Notes: generated by a model from the sequence alone, not told the origin. A DNA stretch of 64,000 nt from Bradyrhizobium lablabi (GCF_018129385.1 NZ_JAFCLN010000006.1:186001-250000), one strand, 5' to 3'; shown: positions 26,772 through 35,819, counted from the stretch's first letter. Program-made: numbers and translations.

Positions 26772-27152
26772 TCTGTGCCTCCTTCGTGAGGAGGATGCTT
26801 AGTCGGAGACGAACTGCCGCTCGTGAATATTCCTGCGATTTTTGCAGATCGCGCAGAGAGCCTGCCCATTACTGGCGGCAATCTTAAACGCGGCAAGGAT
26901 GTAGATCCGCCAGGCTACGGGCGAACAATGACAGCTCAAACCGTCGCAATGCAGGACTGGAGCAGATAAGAGCAGACCCACAGCTGCATGGCGCCAGGCA
27001 AGACGCTCCAGCGTCTCATTGGGCACTCGCCGGCATTAACCTTGTCGGCAAACACTCTCTCCGAACGCCCGGTTCTCAGGCCAACCGCCGCCAGATCGCC
27101 TCATTAGACCGGAGAATTTTCAGCAGGCACAAGGTTTGGTTGGAGCCGCATC
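26772..27152. other. intergenic, divergent promoter region
   Basis: About 380 bases lie between the GST gene and a plus-strand gene. No ORF with a supported start, repeat or operator was recognised. Confidence 0.4.
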
Positions 27153-27773
27153 ATGCTGAGAATGGTGGCGTTGGGCCTCCTCATTCCGTTGGGTGTGGGA
27201 GTGCTATCGGCGATGGAACTCAATACACCGGCGCGCACTGCCGCACCGGCCGTCCAACCGGCTGCCGAGACGATCTCGATCGTTCAGCCCGTTGCCAAGA
27301 CAAACATGGGCGCTTCGGATTCACAGGGGGTATTGGCGAAGGCCGATCGGCTTGACGTCGCCGTTGCGAGCAACGAAACGTCACTACGGCAAATGGCCGC
27401 TGCGATCAGCGAGACACCACAGCAGATTGCCGCCGCGAGCAGCGAGACACCGGAGCAGCCTGCTCTGGTCGACGAGCCTGCTTCTGCGTCGGAAGACATT
27501 CGTATCGCTCCTTCGGAGCCACCGAAACCGATCAGCCGCCCTCGGCACGATCCAAAACCGAAGAAGGCCGCTGCCGCTGCGCGCCACAAGCCGAAGCCCA
27601 AGCCAGCCGGCATCAAGACAGCCGGTATCAAGCCGGCCGGTATCAAGACAGCCGGCATCAAGCCGACCGTCGTTTCCCAGCGCTCAAAGGCCGCTGCCAA
27701 CCCCGAGCCATGCCGGCTGAAGGCGTTCGGCGGCCTCCTCAAGGCCTTGAATTCAACCGACTGCGAAATCTGA
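27153..27773 (+). CDS. membrane-anchored or secreted low-complexity protein
   Basis: This 206-residue protein has an N-terminal hydrophobic segment (about residues 4-20). A long Ala/Pro/Thr/Ser/Glu-rich middle, a Lys/Pro/Arg-rich stretch (about 125-150) and four A-G-I-K-(T/P) repeats (about 152-171) follow, and the end has two Cys (P-C-R-L-K and T-D-C-E). TTGGAG lies eight bases upstream. The basic Pro-rich part resembles wall- or nucleic-acid-binding linkers, but no domain can be named. It is followed 76 bases later by a CAP-domain gene. Confidence 0.6.
   Translation: MLRMVALGLLIPLGVGVLSAMELNTPARTAAPAVQPAAETISIVQPVAKTNMGASDSQGVLAKADRLDVAVASNETSLRQMAAAISETPQQIAAASSETPEQPALVDEPASASEDIRIAPSEPPKPISRPRHDPKPKKAAAAARHKPKPKPAGIKTAGIKPAGIKTAGIKPTVVSQRSKAAANPEPCRLKAFGGLLKALNSTDCEI
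27606..27665 (+). repeat. 30-bp tandem repeat x2 (four 15-bp sub-units)
   Basis: Units gccgg(c/t)atcaagaca and gccgg(c/t)atcaagccg alternate twice with only synonymous changes (ggc/ggt), all in frame and coding A-G-I-K-T and A-G-I-K-P. Confidence 0.85.
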
Positions 27774-27849
27774 GCCAGCGGCGCCTGCCTCAAAGCGTCC
27801 ACATTGCCGACGGAAAAGCGGCCGGACATGATGCTGGCCTGGTGAGGCA

Positions 27850-28434
27850 ATGGGGATCTGGGGGACGATGACACGTCGTGCCGTCGGCAGGGTGATCGCA
27901 GGCTTTCTGCTGCTGGCAGCCGTGCCTGCGATGGCCGCCGATTCCCCGGCCGAACTGATCTCCCGCTTCCGGCTCAAGAACGGTGAAGTCCGCGTCGTGC
28001 GCGATGCAACGCTCGACCGCATTGCGATGGACCAGGCGCGCGCCATGGCGGCAAGGGATAATCTCAGTCACGACGTGCTCGGTCCGTTCAGCAGGCGGAT
28101 GGCGCCGGCACGAGCCGGGCGCGCGGCCGAGAACATCGCCTATGGCTACGAGAGTTTCGAGAAGACGCTCGGCCAGTGGATCGACTCCTCCGGCCACCGC
28201 AAGAACCTCCTGCTGCACAATGCCTCCCGCGTCGGCATTGCCAGCGCAAAGGATGCCAGCGGCAAGCGCACCTACTGGGCCATGGTGATCGCCGGCGATT
28301 ACGAGCCGAAGCCGAGCAAGGGCAAAGGCAAGAAAGACACGGAGCCGCTGGTGGCCGTGAAGCGTGAAGCGGCTTCCAAAGACCGGCCCAAATCCAAGGA
28401 TTGCACCATCAAGGTGCTCAGCCTTTGCATTTGA
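27850..28434 (+). CDS. secreted CAP-domain (SCP/PR-1-like) protein
   Basis: This protein has 194 residues, or 188 from ATG 27868, which may be the true start because the signal peptide begins there. The signal peptide ends A-M-A-A. A CAP domain of about 110 residues follows with A-E-N-I-A-Y-G-Y, W-I-D-S-S-G-H-R-K-N-L-L and a late Y-W-A-M-V. The tail is Lys-rich with two Cys. Bacterial CAP proteins are secreted and of largely unknown activity (lipid binding or proteolysis has been proposed). A second CAP protein, a lipoprotein, is at 54924-55415. Confidence 0.85.
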   Translation: MGIWGTMTRRAVGRVIAGFLLLAAVPAMAADSPAELISRFRLKNGEVRVVRDATLDRIAMDQARAMAARDNLSHDVLGPFSRRMAPARAGRAAENIAYGYESFEKTLGQWIDSSGHRKNLLLHNASRVGIASAKDASGKRTYWAMVIAGDYEPKPSKGKGKKDTEPLVAVKREAASKDRPKSKDCTIKVLSLCI

Positions 28435-28494
28435 GGCAGACCGTCAGCGACTGTGCTACCGCAAGCTGGGCCATCTGCGTGAGCAACGCAGTTT

Positions 28495-28575
28495 TCAGCC
28501 GCGCCGTGCCGCCTCGATCGCGGCCACGTCGATTTTCTTCATGGTCATCATCGCATTGAAGGCGCGCTTTGCTTC
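28495..28575 (-). pseudogene. 3' remnant of a VOC-family (PhnB-like) gene
   Basis: The last codons read R-A-F-N-A-M-M-T-M-K-K-I-D-V-A-A and then a short tail and stop. This is the typical C-terminal helix of PhnB/3-demethylubiquinone methyltransferase-like VOC proteins. Nothing of the preceding 120 residues is present: upstream sequence runs straight into the 3' end of the DUF2336 gene at 28610. So only the end of a former gene remains. Identification rests on the tail alone. Confidence 0.5.
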
Positions 28576-28609
28576 AGCGCCGCCGGCCGGGCCGGCGCAT
28601 GGCCAAGAC

Positions 28610-29725
28610 TCAGAAAGCACGCATCTCCGGCAGGCGGCGGGGCGCGCACGATGCAAGTCTGCTCTTGCGATCGCGGTAGTGCGCGAGGATTTCCTGCGAA
28701 CTCGACACATGAAGGCGCGCGAACTGTTCTTTCAATTCATCGAGCTCGTGGCTGGAAATCGTGAAGTGAGGCGCTCCGAGGAACAGCAGCGCCGCAGTCG
28801 TATCCCAGGAGAACTCGTGTGCCTTGGCGAGAATCAGCAGCAACTCCCGGCTCGTTTCCGCCAGTGCCCGCTCGACCACGTCGGAAGGCAACGCACACAG
28901 CAGTGTAAGCCCGACAATGGCCTCTTCCGTTCTCCGTGCGCGGGCATATTCAAGAATGCTGCTCTCCTGCAACTCACCGAGCCGGTGCTTGAATGAAACG
29001 GCCTTCTTGGCCGCATAATAGCGCGGGGAGGCAGGCCCGAACTTCGAGTGCAGCGATGCCGTGGCATCCGCGACGAAGGCGTCAACCGCGACAGCCAGTT
29101 CGGGACGTTCGCGCTCCAGCTTTCGCCTCGTCTCGTCCGAGGCCTTGGCAATCAGCTGCTGAAACAGGTGGCGCGGGATATCCTGGCGAAGACCGACGTT
29201 CTCGGCGAGAATGCCGTCATTTTCCGAGCGCCTGATGAGGGCGAGGAATCCCGCTTCGGACAACCGCGCCCCCTCATTGACGGCGACGGATTGCGCCACG
29301 GCCCGATCGCCACGCGTGACGAGGACATCCGACACGGGCTCGGGTATCGAACGCCGCCGTGATATTGCGAGCAAGTGGCATTGGTCTCTTGTATTTGCGG
29401 TGTTCAACAGGGTGCGGACATCGAGGCGTTCGGAGTATCGAAGGACGGGGCCTGCCACTTCGATCGCTTCATCCGAAGCAAGCTTGTCGAGCACCTGTCC
29501 CGGCGCATGGTCGATGCGGCAGAGCTTTGCCGCCAGCCTTGCGCGCGCGGCGAACTCGATTTCAACCGCCAGCCTTCCAATCACCTCACCGAAAACCCAG
29601 ATCTCGTCGTCGGTGAAGCGGCCGACCATGAGCAGATCGGTTGCGTACCAAAGCGCGCGCTCACGGCTCTCCGGCGTACCGTTTCGGATTGCTTCGTCCA
29701 GCTCTTCCAGAAAGGAAGCCGTCAT
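28610..29725 (-). CDS. DUF2336 family protein
   Basis: This 371-residue all-helical, HEAT-like cytoplasmic protein is typical of DUF2336. Examples are L-L-M-V-G-R-F-T-D-D-E near residue 30, L-L-(A/I)-I-S-R-R-R near 118 and F-L-A-L-I-R-R near 160. In alphaproteobacteria these proteins are common and uncharacterised. No signal peptide or membrane segment is seen. The gene is alone; just past its 3' end lies a VOC gene remnant. The Shine-Dalgarno sequence is weak. Confidence 0.82.
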   Translation of the reverse strand: MTASFLEELDEAIRNGTPESRERALWYATDLLMVGRFTDDEIWVFGEVIGRLAVEIEFAARARLAAKLCRIDHAPGQVLDKLASDEAIEVAGPVLRYSERLDVRTLLNTANTRDQCHLLAISRRRSIPEPVSDVLVTRGDRAVAQSVAVNEGARLSEAGFLALIRRSENDGILAENVGLRQDIPRHLFQQLIAKASDETRRKLERERPELAVAVDAFVADATASLHSKFGPASPRYYAAKKAVSFKHRLGELQESSILEYARARRTEEAIVGLTLLCALPSDVVERALAETSRELLLILAKAHEFSWDTTAALLFLGAPHFTISSHELDELKEQFARLHVSSSQEILAHYRDRKSRLASCAPRRLPEMRAF

Positions 29726-29793
29726 TCGAACGATCCCGAGGCCCTACGCGGCATTCCGATCGCAAAAGCTGTCTGTGCAATCGCAGCGCCAGG

Positions 29794-29931
29794 CTAGAAA
29801 TGGAGGCCAAAGCCTGCCGCTACCGCCCGTGCGAAGCACGAAAGGCTCCGAACAGTCCGGCCGTCAAAAAGGGCCGCATCGGCGAAGACAAAACCAATCC
29901 AGCCGGCGGCTGCGCCAACCAATATCTTCAT
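29794..29931 (-). CDS. 45-residue single-pass membrane peptide
   Basis: This short frame reads M-K-I-L-V-G-A-A-A-G-W-I-G-F-V-F-A-D and then a basic C-terminal half. It has one hydrophobic segment (residues 3-22), consistent with a small inner-membrane peptide. I recall similar short proteins in Bradyrhizobium but cannot name a family. No good ribosome binding site is visible, so support is limited to composition. Confidence 0.4.
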   Translation of the reverse strand: MKILVGAAAGWIGFVFADAALFDGRTVRSLSCFARAVAAGFGLHF

Positions 29932-30107
29932 GCGGCGATCGTGCGCCAGGACGCTTAACGTCCGCTCAATGCGGGAATGGCGATGAGGTCGCATCGCGCC
30001 TGCTGCCGATTTTCGATACTGATTTTGCCGGCAGGCACACCGGAACCGCGATGCCGGCAGCCTTGGCGAAGGAATCTTGAGAGGAGTCTTAACCGCTCCC
30101 CGCAATC

Positions 30108-30386
30108 ATGCGGCAAGTAATTTCAGCAGATGCGCCGCTTGCCATGGTCGAAACCCGCATTGCCCCACGCTATCGCGTTTCGAAGCCCGCCCAGATCGAG
30201 TACGGGGGCGACAAGACCCCCTGCACCATTCGTGATCTCTCCGTCACGGGTGCTGCGCTCGAGCTTTCCGATCTGAGCGCGACCGTGCCTTCGGCGTTCA
30301 CGCTGATCGTGCCTGAGGACAAACTAAAACTGCCTTGCCATGTGGTCTGGCGCAGAGGCTTCAAGATGGGCGTGGCTTTCGACTGA
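30108..30386 (+). CDS. PilZ-domain protein
   Basis: This is a single PilZ domain of 92 residues, or 80 if the start is ATG 30144, which gives the more usual M-V-E-T-R-I-A-P-R-Y-R-V opening. The R-x3-R motif (R-I-A-P-R) and the downstream D-L-S-V-T-G-A motif (matching (D/N)xSxxG) that bind cyclic di-GMP are both present. It may act as a c-di-GMP receptor; a GGDEF cyclase gene lies 1.1 kb downstream. Neither start has a clear Shine-Dalgarno sequence. The next gene follows after 12 bases. Confidence 0.85.
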   Translation: MRQVISADAPLAMVETRIAPRYRVSKPAQIEYGGDKTPCTIRDLSVTGAALELSDLSATVPSAFTLIVPEDKLKLPCHVVWRRGFKMGVAFD

Positions 30387-30398
30387 AGGAAATTTGGA

Positions 30399-30797
30399 AT
30401 GATCATTCGCGACAGAAGGTCCGGAATTGACACGCGATCGGAGGCCGAAAGGCAGTTGATTGGCGAACGACGCTCCGGCGTCGACCGACGCACCATCGGC
30501 CAATCGGCGCCGCAAAATCCGTCGAACGAACAACTCGCGCTTTTCGCGCGGCGCCTGCGAAGAGCCATGCGGGACGAGAAGGGACGCACATATTTTGGAG
30601 TCGCAAGTGCCGAGCAGGAATTTTCCTTCTTCTCCGACGTCGTTCGCGTTGTCGAATGGATCGAGCGCCTGAGCGTTGCGGAAGCCGGGCAGCAAGCGCG
30701 CCCCAGCTTGAGGAAAGCCGCGCCGGCCATCACCGACAGGACCGCCGGTGAATCAGGTGAACTTCAGACGGTTTCGCAACGCCCCGCGGACGTTTGA
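30399..30797 (+). CDS. Arg-rich hypothetical protein
   Basis: This 132-residue soluble protein starts with two copies of an R-R-S-G-(I/V)-D motif (R-R-S-G-I-D-T-R and R-R-S-G-V-D-R-R), a pattern I associate with a rhizobial family of unknown function. A helical middle part follows (F-A-R-R-L-R-R-A-M). AAGGAAA lies nine bases before the start. It is 12 bases after the PilZ gene and overlaps the next frame slightly, so the three small genes may share one transcript. Confidence 0.6.
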   Translation: MIIRDRRSGIDTRSEAERQLIGERRSGVDRRTIGQSAPQNPSNEQLALFARRLRRAMRDEKGRTYFGVASAEQEFSFFSDVVRVVEWIERLSVAEAGQQARPSLRKAAPAITDRTAGESGELQTVSQRPADV

Positions 30798-30844
30798 GGC
30801 GATCAAGATCGCGTCAGAACCCCGAGCATAGAATTGCAAGACAT

Positions 30845-31096
30845 ATGTCCATGCTTCTCAACCTCGACCAGAACACCCTCGCCTACATGACCGCTGCACT
30901 CGAGGATGTCTGCAAGAAAATCCCGCCAGGAAAAGATTCCAGCGAACTGCGCAAGCAGATTGCGGACGCCATGATCGCGTCGGCGAAAGCCTACCGGCGC
31001 TCATTTTCCGATTTTGAAGAAGCCGGAATGAAGGTGCTGGAGCAGGCTGTCCCGCGGCGAAGGTTCGCCTGGCTCAGTGGATGGCCCTTCCGTTAG
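30845..31096 (+). CDS. small helical hypothetical protein
   Basis: This 83-residue protein has the opening M-S-M-L-L-N-L-D-Q-N-T-L-A and a K-K-I-P-P-G-K-D segment, then an alanine-rich helix. This type occurs in several copies in Bradyrhizobium genomes, function unknown. ATG 30845 was preferred over the frame start at 30794 because the upstream part is Arg-rich and not conserved-looking. No good ribosome binding site is seen. It is convergent with the next gene. Confidence 0.6.
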   Translation: MSMLLNLDQNTLAYMTAALEDVCKKIPPGKDSSELRKQIADAMIASAKAYRRSFSDFEEAGMKVLEQAVPRRRFAWLSGWPFR

Positions 31097-31114
31097 GCCC
31101 GCACGAAACGGCCT

Positions 31115-31375
31115 TCACCGCTCCCGCTTCGGCATCCGCTTGAATTTTACGCTTTTGCCGTCCGCCTGCCTGGTCGCGATGTAACCGGCTTCCAGGCACG
31201 CCTCGCGCTGCGGCATCTTCTCCTGCGGGCTGCGCAGCGTTTCCCACCACGAGGCGCGCTGGGCCGCGCGCGGCAGCGGCGCATCGATGATCTCCTCGAT
31301 CTGCTCGAAAGACAGGACGAGCTCGGCAAGCGTCTGCTTCTTCAGATAATCCCGCAGCGGATCGTAATCGTTCAC
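31115..31375 (-). CDS. DUF7662-like small protein
   Basis: This 86-residue soluble protein starts with GTG (GGGGAAGG a few bases upstream). The pattern Y-D-P-L-R-D-Y-L, then F-x-x-I-E-x-I-I, R-A-S-W-W and a C-terminal V-K-F-K-R matches a widespread bacterial family annotated DUF7662 or hypothetical. The function is unknown. It lies convergent to the helical small gene and divergent from the GGDEF gene. Confidence 0.65.
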   Translation of the reverse strand: MNDYDPLRDYLKKQTLAELVLSFEQIEEIIDAPLPRAAQRASWWETLRSPQEKMPQREACLEAGYIATRQADGKSVKFKRMPKRER

Positions 31376-31513
31376 TGGCCTTCCCCGGCTTCGAAGATCG
31401 GTGGACTTGGTCCAACTTCGTCAACGGACCGTTAACGCATTCCCGCGCTGGTGTCGCCACTTAAGCCCGCCGCAACCAATCCGGGTGCATCAAGGGGGAT
31501 TGGGAGCGGGACG

Positions 31514-33010
31514 ATGTTTTTCCGGCGGCACAGGAACATGACGAAGAGGCGCTGGCGGCTATCGGGAAAGCTGCTGATCGCCTCGTCGGTTGCCACCGTG
31601 ATTGGCTTTTCCGCCGTGTGCGCCAGCGTGATGCTCGACATGCGCCGCAGCGAGGAAGAGCTGGCGCGCCAGACGCTGGAAAACCTCGCGGCCGGCATCG
31701 AGGCCGATATCAGCCGCAACCTCGAGCTCTACGACCTTTCGCTGCGTGCGGTCGCGAGCAACCTCGTGATGCCGGAGATCGAGCATGTCAGCAAGGAAAT
31801 CCGCCACCTGATCCTGTTCGACCACGCCGCCAGCGCCAGGCACTTTGGCGCGATTCAGGTGTTCGACGCCGACGGCAAGCTGACGATCGACGCCTCCACG
31901 CTCGACCCGCTGCCGGAAAGCCGCAGCGACGAGGAATATTTCGCCGTTCATCGCACCAATCCGGATATCGGGCTGTTCGTCAGCAAGCCGATGCTGCATC
32001 GCGGGGCTTTTTCGATCGTGCTGAGCCGGCGCATCTCGGACGCGCATGGCGGCTTTGTCGGCGTCGTCGCAGGCGCAATCCGCTTCAGCTATTTCCACGA
32101 ACTGTTCGAGCGGCTGAACCTTGCGCCGGACGACACCATCACCGTACTGCGGCGCGACCGCACCATCATCATGCGAAAGCCGTTCGACCTCGACGTTATC
32201 GGCAAGAACCTCGCGACCGTGCGGAGCTGGAGCGCCGACAACCTCAAGGCGGGCGGATCCTATGCCGGAAAGGGTCCGGTCGATGCGATCCCGCGGCTCT
32301 ATGTCCGGCGCAGCGGCGACGGTCCATTGTTCGTCGTGGTCGGAAAGCCGACCGAGGCGATCCTGCGCATGTGGCGGCGGGAAGCCATCCGGATCGGCGC
32401 GATCATGCTGGGGCTGATCTCATTCGTGCTCGCCACCACGTTCTTTCTTGCGCGCGAAATCAGCCGCCGTGCCAGCGCCGAGGACAAGCTGGAGGAGCTT
32501 GCCACCACCGACTCCCTCACCGGGTTGAAGAACCGCCGCAAGTTCGATGCCGAGATCGATACCGAATGGCGGCGGGCGGCGCGGCAGAATACGCCGCTGG
32601 CCCTGCTCATGATCGATGCCGATCACTTCAAGGCCTACAACGACACCTACGGCCACCAGGCCGGCGACCAGGTGCTGGTCGGGATCGCGATCTGCATCAC
32701 CGACACGGTGCGGCGGGCCGGCGATTGCGCCGCGCGCTATGGCGGCGAGGAATTTTCCGTGCTGCTGCCGGGCTGCGCCGCGGCCGACGCGCTGAGAGTG
32801 GCGGAGACGATCCGGCTGAAGGTCATGCAATGGTCGGAAGGGCCGACGGTGAATACCGTCAGCATCGGCATCGCCAGCCTGACGCCCGCGCCGTCGATGG
32901 ACTGGTCGCTGCTGCTGGAAGCCGCCGACAAGGCGCTCTACGCCGCGAAGGCCGGCGGGCGCAACCGCTCCGTGGTGGCGGAGTTGCCGGCGCTGTCGCT
33001 GGTGGCTTAG
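31514..33010 (+). CDS. membrane diguanylate cyclase with periplasmic sensor
   Basis: This 498-residue protein has two transmembrane segments (about 20-38 and 292-313) that flank a periplasmic Cache-like sensor domain of about 250 residues. The GGDEF domain (about 335-495) has the active-site sequence Y-G-G-E-E-F and the inhibitory I-site R-A-G-D placed five residues before it, so the enzyme should make c-di-GMP and be product-inhibited. ATG 31514 is used, with GGGAGCGGGA upstream. The ligand of the sensor is unknown. A repeat cluster follows the stop. Confidence 0.9.
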   Translation: MFFRRHRNMTKRRWRLSGKLLIASSVATVIGFSAVCASVMLDMRRSEEELARQTLENLAAGIEADISRNLELYDLSLRAVASNLVMPEIEHVSKEIRHLILFDHAASARHFGAIQVFDADGKLTIDASTLDPLPESRSDEEYFAVHRTNPDIGLFVSKPMLHRGAFSIVLSRRISDAHGGFVGVVAGAIRFSYFHELFERLNLAPDDTITVLRRDRTIIMRKPFDLDVIGKNLATVRSWSADNLKAGGSYAGKGPVDAIPRLYVRRSGDGPLFVVVGKPTEAILRMWRREAIRIGAIMLGLISFVLATTFFLAREISRRASAEDKLEELATTDSLTGLKNRRKFDAEIDTEWRRAARQNTPLALLMIDADHFKAYNDTYGHQAGDQVLVGIAICITDTVRRAGDCAARYGGEEFSVLLPGCAAADALRVAETIRLKVMQWSEGPTVNTVSIGIASLTPAPSMDWSLLLEAADKALYAAKAGGRNRSVVAELPALSLVA

Positions 33011-33017
33011 CCCCAAT

Positions 33018-33120
33018 CGTCATGCCCGCGAAGGCGGGCATCCAGTACGCCGCAGCTTCTCGGTCAATCACAAGCGCCTCGGAGTACTGGATCATCCGCC
33101 TTCGCGGATGATGACAGTCG
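33018..33120. repeat. intergenic palindromic repeat (family C)
   Basis: Two hairpins (tgcccgc/gcgggca at 33022-33039 and tcatccgc/gcggatga at about 33092-33111) plus ccagtac/gtactgg arms form a nested inverted structure between convergent genes. Confidence 0.75.
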
Positions 33121-33136
33121 TGATTAAACGCGCGAG

Positions 33137-34012
33137 CTACTTCTCCAAATACTTCTTCATCTCGGCGCGCAGGCCGTCGCGAAGGTCGTCGCGGGCCATG
33201 CCGAAGGCGATGTTGGCGCGCAGGAAGCCGGGCTTCGAGCCGCAATCGTGGCGCTCGCCTTCGAACTCGACGCCGTAGAATTTCTGGCTCTTCGAAAGCC
33301 CGATCATCGCGTCGGTGAGTTGGATCTCGCCGCCGGCGCCGCGCTCTTGCGTCTCGAGAATCTTGAAGATTTCCGGCTGCAAAATGTAACGGCCGGTGAT
33401 CGAAAGGTTGGACGGCGCGGTGCCCTTCGGCGGCTTCTCCACCATGCCGTCGACCTCAAAGATCTTGCCGTGGCGCTTTCCCACGCCGCAGATGCCGTAT
33501 TGGTGGGTACGATCGTCGGGCACCGCCTCCACCGCGATCAGATTGGCCTTGGCATCGAGCGCGGTCGCCGCCTCGATCATCTGCTTCAGGCAGCCCGGCG
33601 TGTTGAGCACGAGCTCATCCGGCAGCACCACGGCGAAGGGTTCATCGCCGACGATGTCGCGCGCGCACCATACGGCGTGGCCGAGGCCAAGCGGCGCCTG
33701 CTGGCGCGTAAAGCTCATGGCGCCGGCTTCGGGCTGGTTGGCGGCGAGGATCTCCTGCTCGGCCTTCTTGCCGCGGGCTTCGAGCGTGGTGTCGAGTTCG
33801 AACATCTTGTCGAAATGATCCTCGATCACACCCTTGTTGCGGCCGGTGACGAACACGAAATGCTCGATGCCCGCCTCCCTCGCCTCGTCGACCACATACT
33901 GGATCAAGGGCTTGTCGACGATGGTCAGCATTTCCTTCGGCATCGCCTTGGTGGCAGGCAGGACGCGGGTGCCGAGGCCGGCGACCGGGAAGACGGCTTT
34001 GCGGATTTTCAT
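33137..34012 (-). CDS. galU: UTP-glucose-1-phosphate uridylyltransferase
   Basis: This is a 291-residue nucleotidyltransferase of full family length. The N-terminal signature [16 protein letters not shown] (residues 11-26) binds UTP, F-V-x-G-R-N-K lies near 60 and the V-E-K-P region near 165. It makes UDP-glucose from UTP and glucose-1-phosphate for exopolysaccharide, LPS and trehalose/glucan synthesis. ATG 34012 starts the conserved domain; the longer frame to 34120 is not supported. Transcribed alone. Confidence 0.94.
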   Translation of the reverse strand: MKIRKAVFPVAGLGTRVLPATKAMPKEMLTIVDKPLIQYVVDEAREAGIEHFVFVTGRNKGVIEDHFDKMFELDTTLEARGKKAEQEILAANQPEAGAMSFTRQQAPLGLGHAVWCARDIVGDEPFAVVLPDELVLNTPGCLKQMIEAATALDAKANLIAVEAVPDDRTHQYGICGVGKRHGKIFEVDGMVEKPPKGTAPSNLSITGRYILQPEIFKILETQERGAGGEIQLTDAMIGLSKSQKFYGVEFEGERHDCGSKPGFLRANIAFGMARDDLRDGLRAEMKKYLEK

Positions 34013-34199
34013 GAGATGTAAAAAGGCCTTGAGGGAGCGGGATTTCAGCTTAATTGCACTTGTTATCCGGTTTGCAGCCGGGAACAAAGGCGGATGTATG
34101 GTGCGACGAAAAGGCGGCACCGCAATCCTGCCTTGTTAAACGATTGGAAACCGGGTCGGGTCCTCTTGGGCCGGCGAATATTTGGCTGACAGGTCAGGG

Positions 34200-35603
34200 A
34201 TGCAGCGGCGGAACGTACCTTTGATGAAGGCCTGGATGAAGGCTTTGCTGAAGACCTGGGCAGGCGCGCTTGCGCTTGCCGCATTGCTATCGCCGATTGC
34301 GGCCGGCGCCCAATCTTCGGAGAACGGCGTCTCCACCTTCCTCAACAACCTGTTCGCTCCGAAATCCGGCACGCCGCAGCAGCAAGCCGCGCCCGGCCCC
34401 GGCGGCGCGCCGCCCTGGAGCGGCGAGGACGGCGCTTCCGGCCATCCGCTGATGACGGCGAGTGCGATCCGCGAGGCGGCGGCGAACTTCAACAATTGCG
34501 TCGCCGGCATGTGGACCGATGCCGCACGCCGCGGCATCTCGCAGGAAAGCTTTCAAAAATTCACCGCGGGCCTTTCGCCCGACCTGCGCATCATGGACCT
34601 GATGGATTCGCAGCCCGAATTCACCAAGGCGATCTGGGACTATCTCGACATCCTCGTGAACGACAATCGCATGGCCAAGGGGCGCGAGATCCTCGCCAAG
34701 TACAAGCGAGAGTTCGACGCGGTAGAAAAAGCCTACGGCGTCGACCGCTACATCATCGCCTCGATCTGGGGCATCGAGTCGAACTATTCGACCCAGATCG
34801 GCGATCGCAGCGTGCTCAATTCCACCGCGACGCTGGCCTGCATCGGCCGCCGCCAGAAGTATTTCAAGGATGAGTTCCTGGTCGCGCTGGAAATCCTGCA
34901 TCGCGGCGATCTTACGCCCGAGCAGTTGCGCGGCTCCTGGGCGGGCGCGTTCGGCCCGACGCAGTTCATGCCGACCGCGTTCAAGCGCTATGCGGTCGAT
35001 GCCGACGGCGACGGCCGCCGCGACGTCGTCGACAATCCCTATGACCTGATCGCCTCCACCGCCAACAACCTCAAGAAAGACGGCTGGCAGAGCGGCGCGA
35101 CCTGGGGCTACGAGATCGTGATCCCCAAGGGATTCAACTTCATGCTGGCGGACCGTTCCAAGGTGATGACGCTGGCGCAGTGGGACCATCTCGGCGTCAA
35201 GCGCGCCGGCGGCAAGCCGTACCCGAATCCGAATGACAAGGCCTATCTGCTGGCGCCGGCCGGCGCGGAAGCACCGGGCTTTTTGATGCTCCAGAATTTC
35301 CGGGTGATCATGAAATACAACCCCGCGGAAGCCTATGCGCTGGCGATCGGCCATTTCGCCGACCGCCTGCGGGGCGGCGCGCCGTTCATCCAGCCCTGGC
35401 CGCGGCAGGAACGGGTGCTGTCGCGCGCCGAGCGGCTGGAATTGCAGCAGCTTCTGGCACAGCGCGGCTTCTACAAGGGCACCCCGGACGGCCAGTTCGG
35501 TGGGGAGACCCGCAATGCGCTGCGCTCGTTCCAGGCCTCCATCGGGGCGCCCGCGGACGGATTTGCCTCTGCGGACGTGCTGGAGCGGCTGCGGGGGCGT
35601 TGA
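34200..35603 (+). CDS. lytic murein transglycosylase (MltB-like) with peptidoglycan-binding domain
   Basis: This 467-residue exported enzyme cuts peptidoglycan glycan strands. It has a signal peptide (about residues 10-36) and an SLT/MltB-type domain with the catalytic Glu in S-I-W-G-I-E-S-N-Y-S (about 180-189) and G-A-F-G-P-T-Q-F-M-P (about 245-254). A C-terminal PG_binding_1 domain (about 398-465: L-A-Q-R-G-F-Y-K-G, then F-Q-A-S-I-G) completes it. ATG 34200 has a weak AGGTCAGGG; a TTG 18 bases earlier is also possible. No lipobox, so it is soluble and periplasmic. Confidence 0.9.
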   Translation: MQRRNVPLMKAWMKALLKTWAGALALAALLSPIAAGAQSSENGVSTFLNNLFAPKSGTPQQQAAPGPGGAPPWSGEDGASGHPLMTASAIREAAANFNNCVAGMWTDAARRGISQESFQKFTAGLSPDLRIMDLMDSQPEFTKAIWDYLDILVNDNRMAKGREILAKYKREFDAVEKAYGVDRYIIASIWGIESNYSTQIGDRSVLNSTATLACIGRRQKYFKDEFLVALEILHRGDLTPEQLRGSWAGAFGPTQFMPTAFKRYAVDADGDGRRDVVDNPYDLIASTANNLKKDGWQSGATWGYEIVIPKGFNFMLADRSKVMTLAQWDHLGVKRAGGKPYPNPNDKAYLLAPAGAEAPGFLMLQNFRVIMKYNPAEAYALAIGHFADRLRGGAPFIQPWPRQERVLSRAERLELQQLLAQRGFYKGTPDGQFGGETRNALRSFQASIGAPADGFASADVLERLRGR

Positions 35604-35613
35604 GGCTTTCCGG

Positions 35614-35662
35614 TTGACGCGTTTCCTTGACGCGAACCGGTGTCCGCTTCGCTCGAAAACGC
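35614..35662 (-). repeat. dispersed repeat family B, copy 2
   Basis: In minus orientation it contains the aaccggtgtcc and gcttcgctcgaaaacgc segments that match copy 1 at 18933-18985 read on the other strand. It follows the transglycosylase stop. Confidence 0.65.
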
Positions 35663-35819
35663 CATGTTCCCGAGACAAAAGTAACCTTCAAAAACAACAG
35701 TTTGGCGGCCAGCTTGACGCCGGCCGCGGTTCCCCGATTTATGGTGGAAAATCCGCCCGCTTGCGGCCTGATTCCGCTATTATGGTCGGACGCTTCACCA
35801 AATTTCGCCGCTGAACCGA

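Noticed and set aside
27606..27665. short tandem repeats as a CRISPR-like array
   Set aside because: The repeats are contiguous, only 15-30 bases long, in frame and without spacers, so they are a coding repeat.
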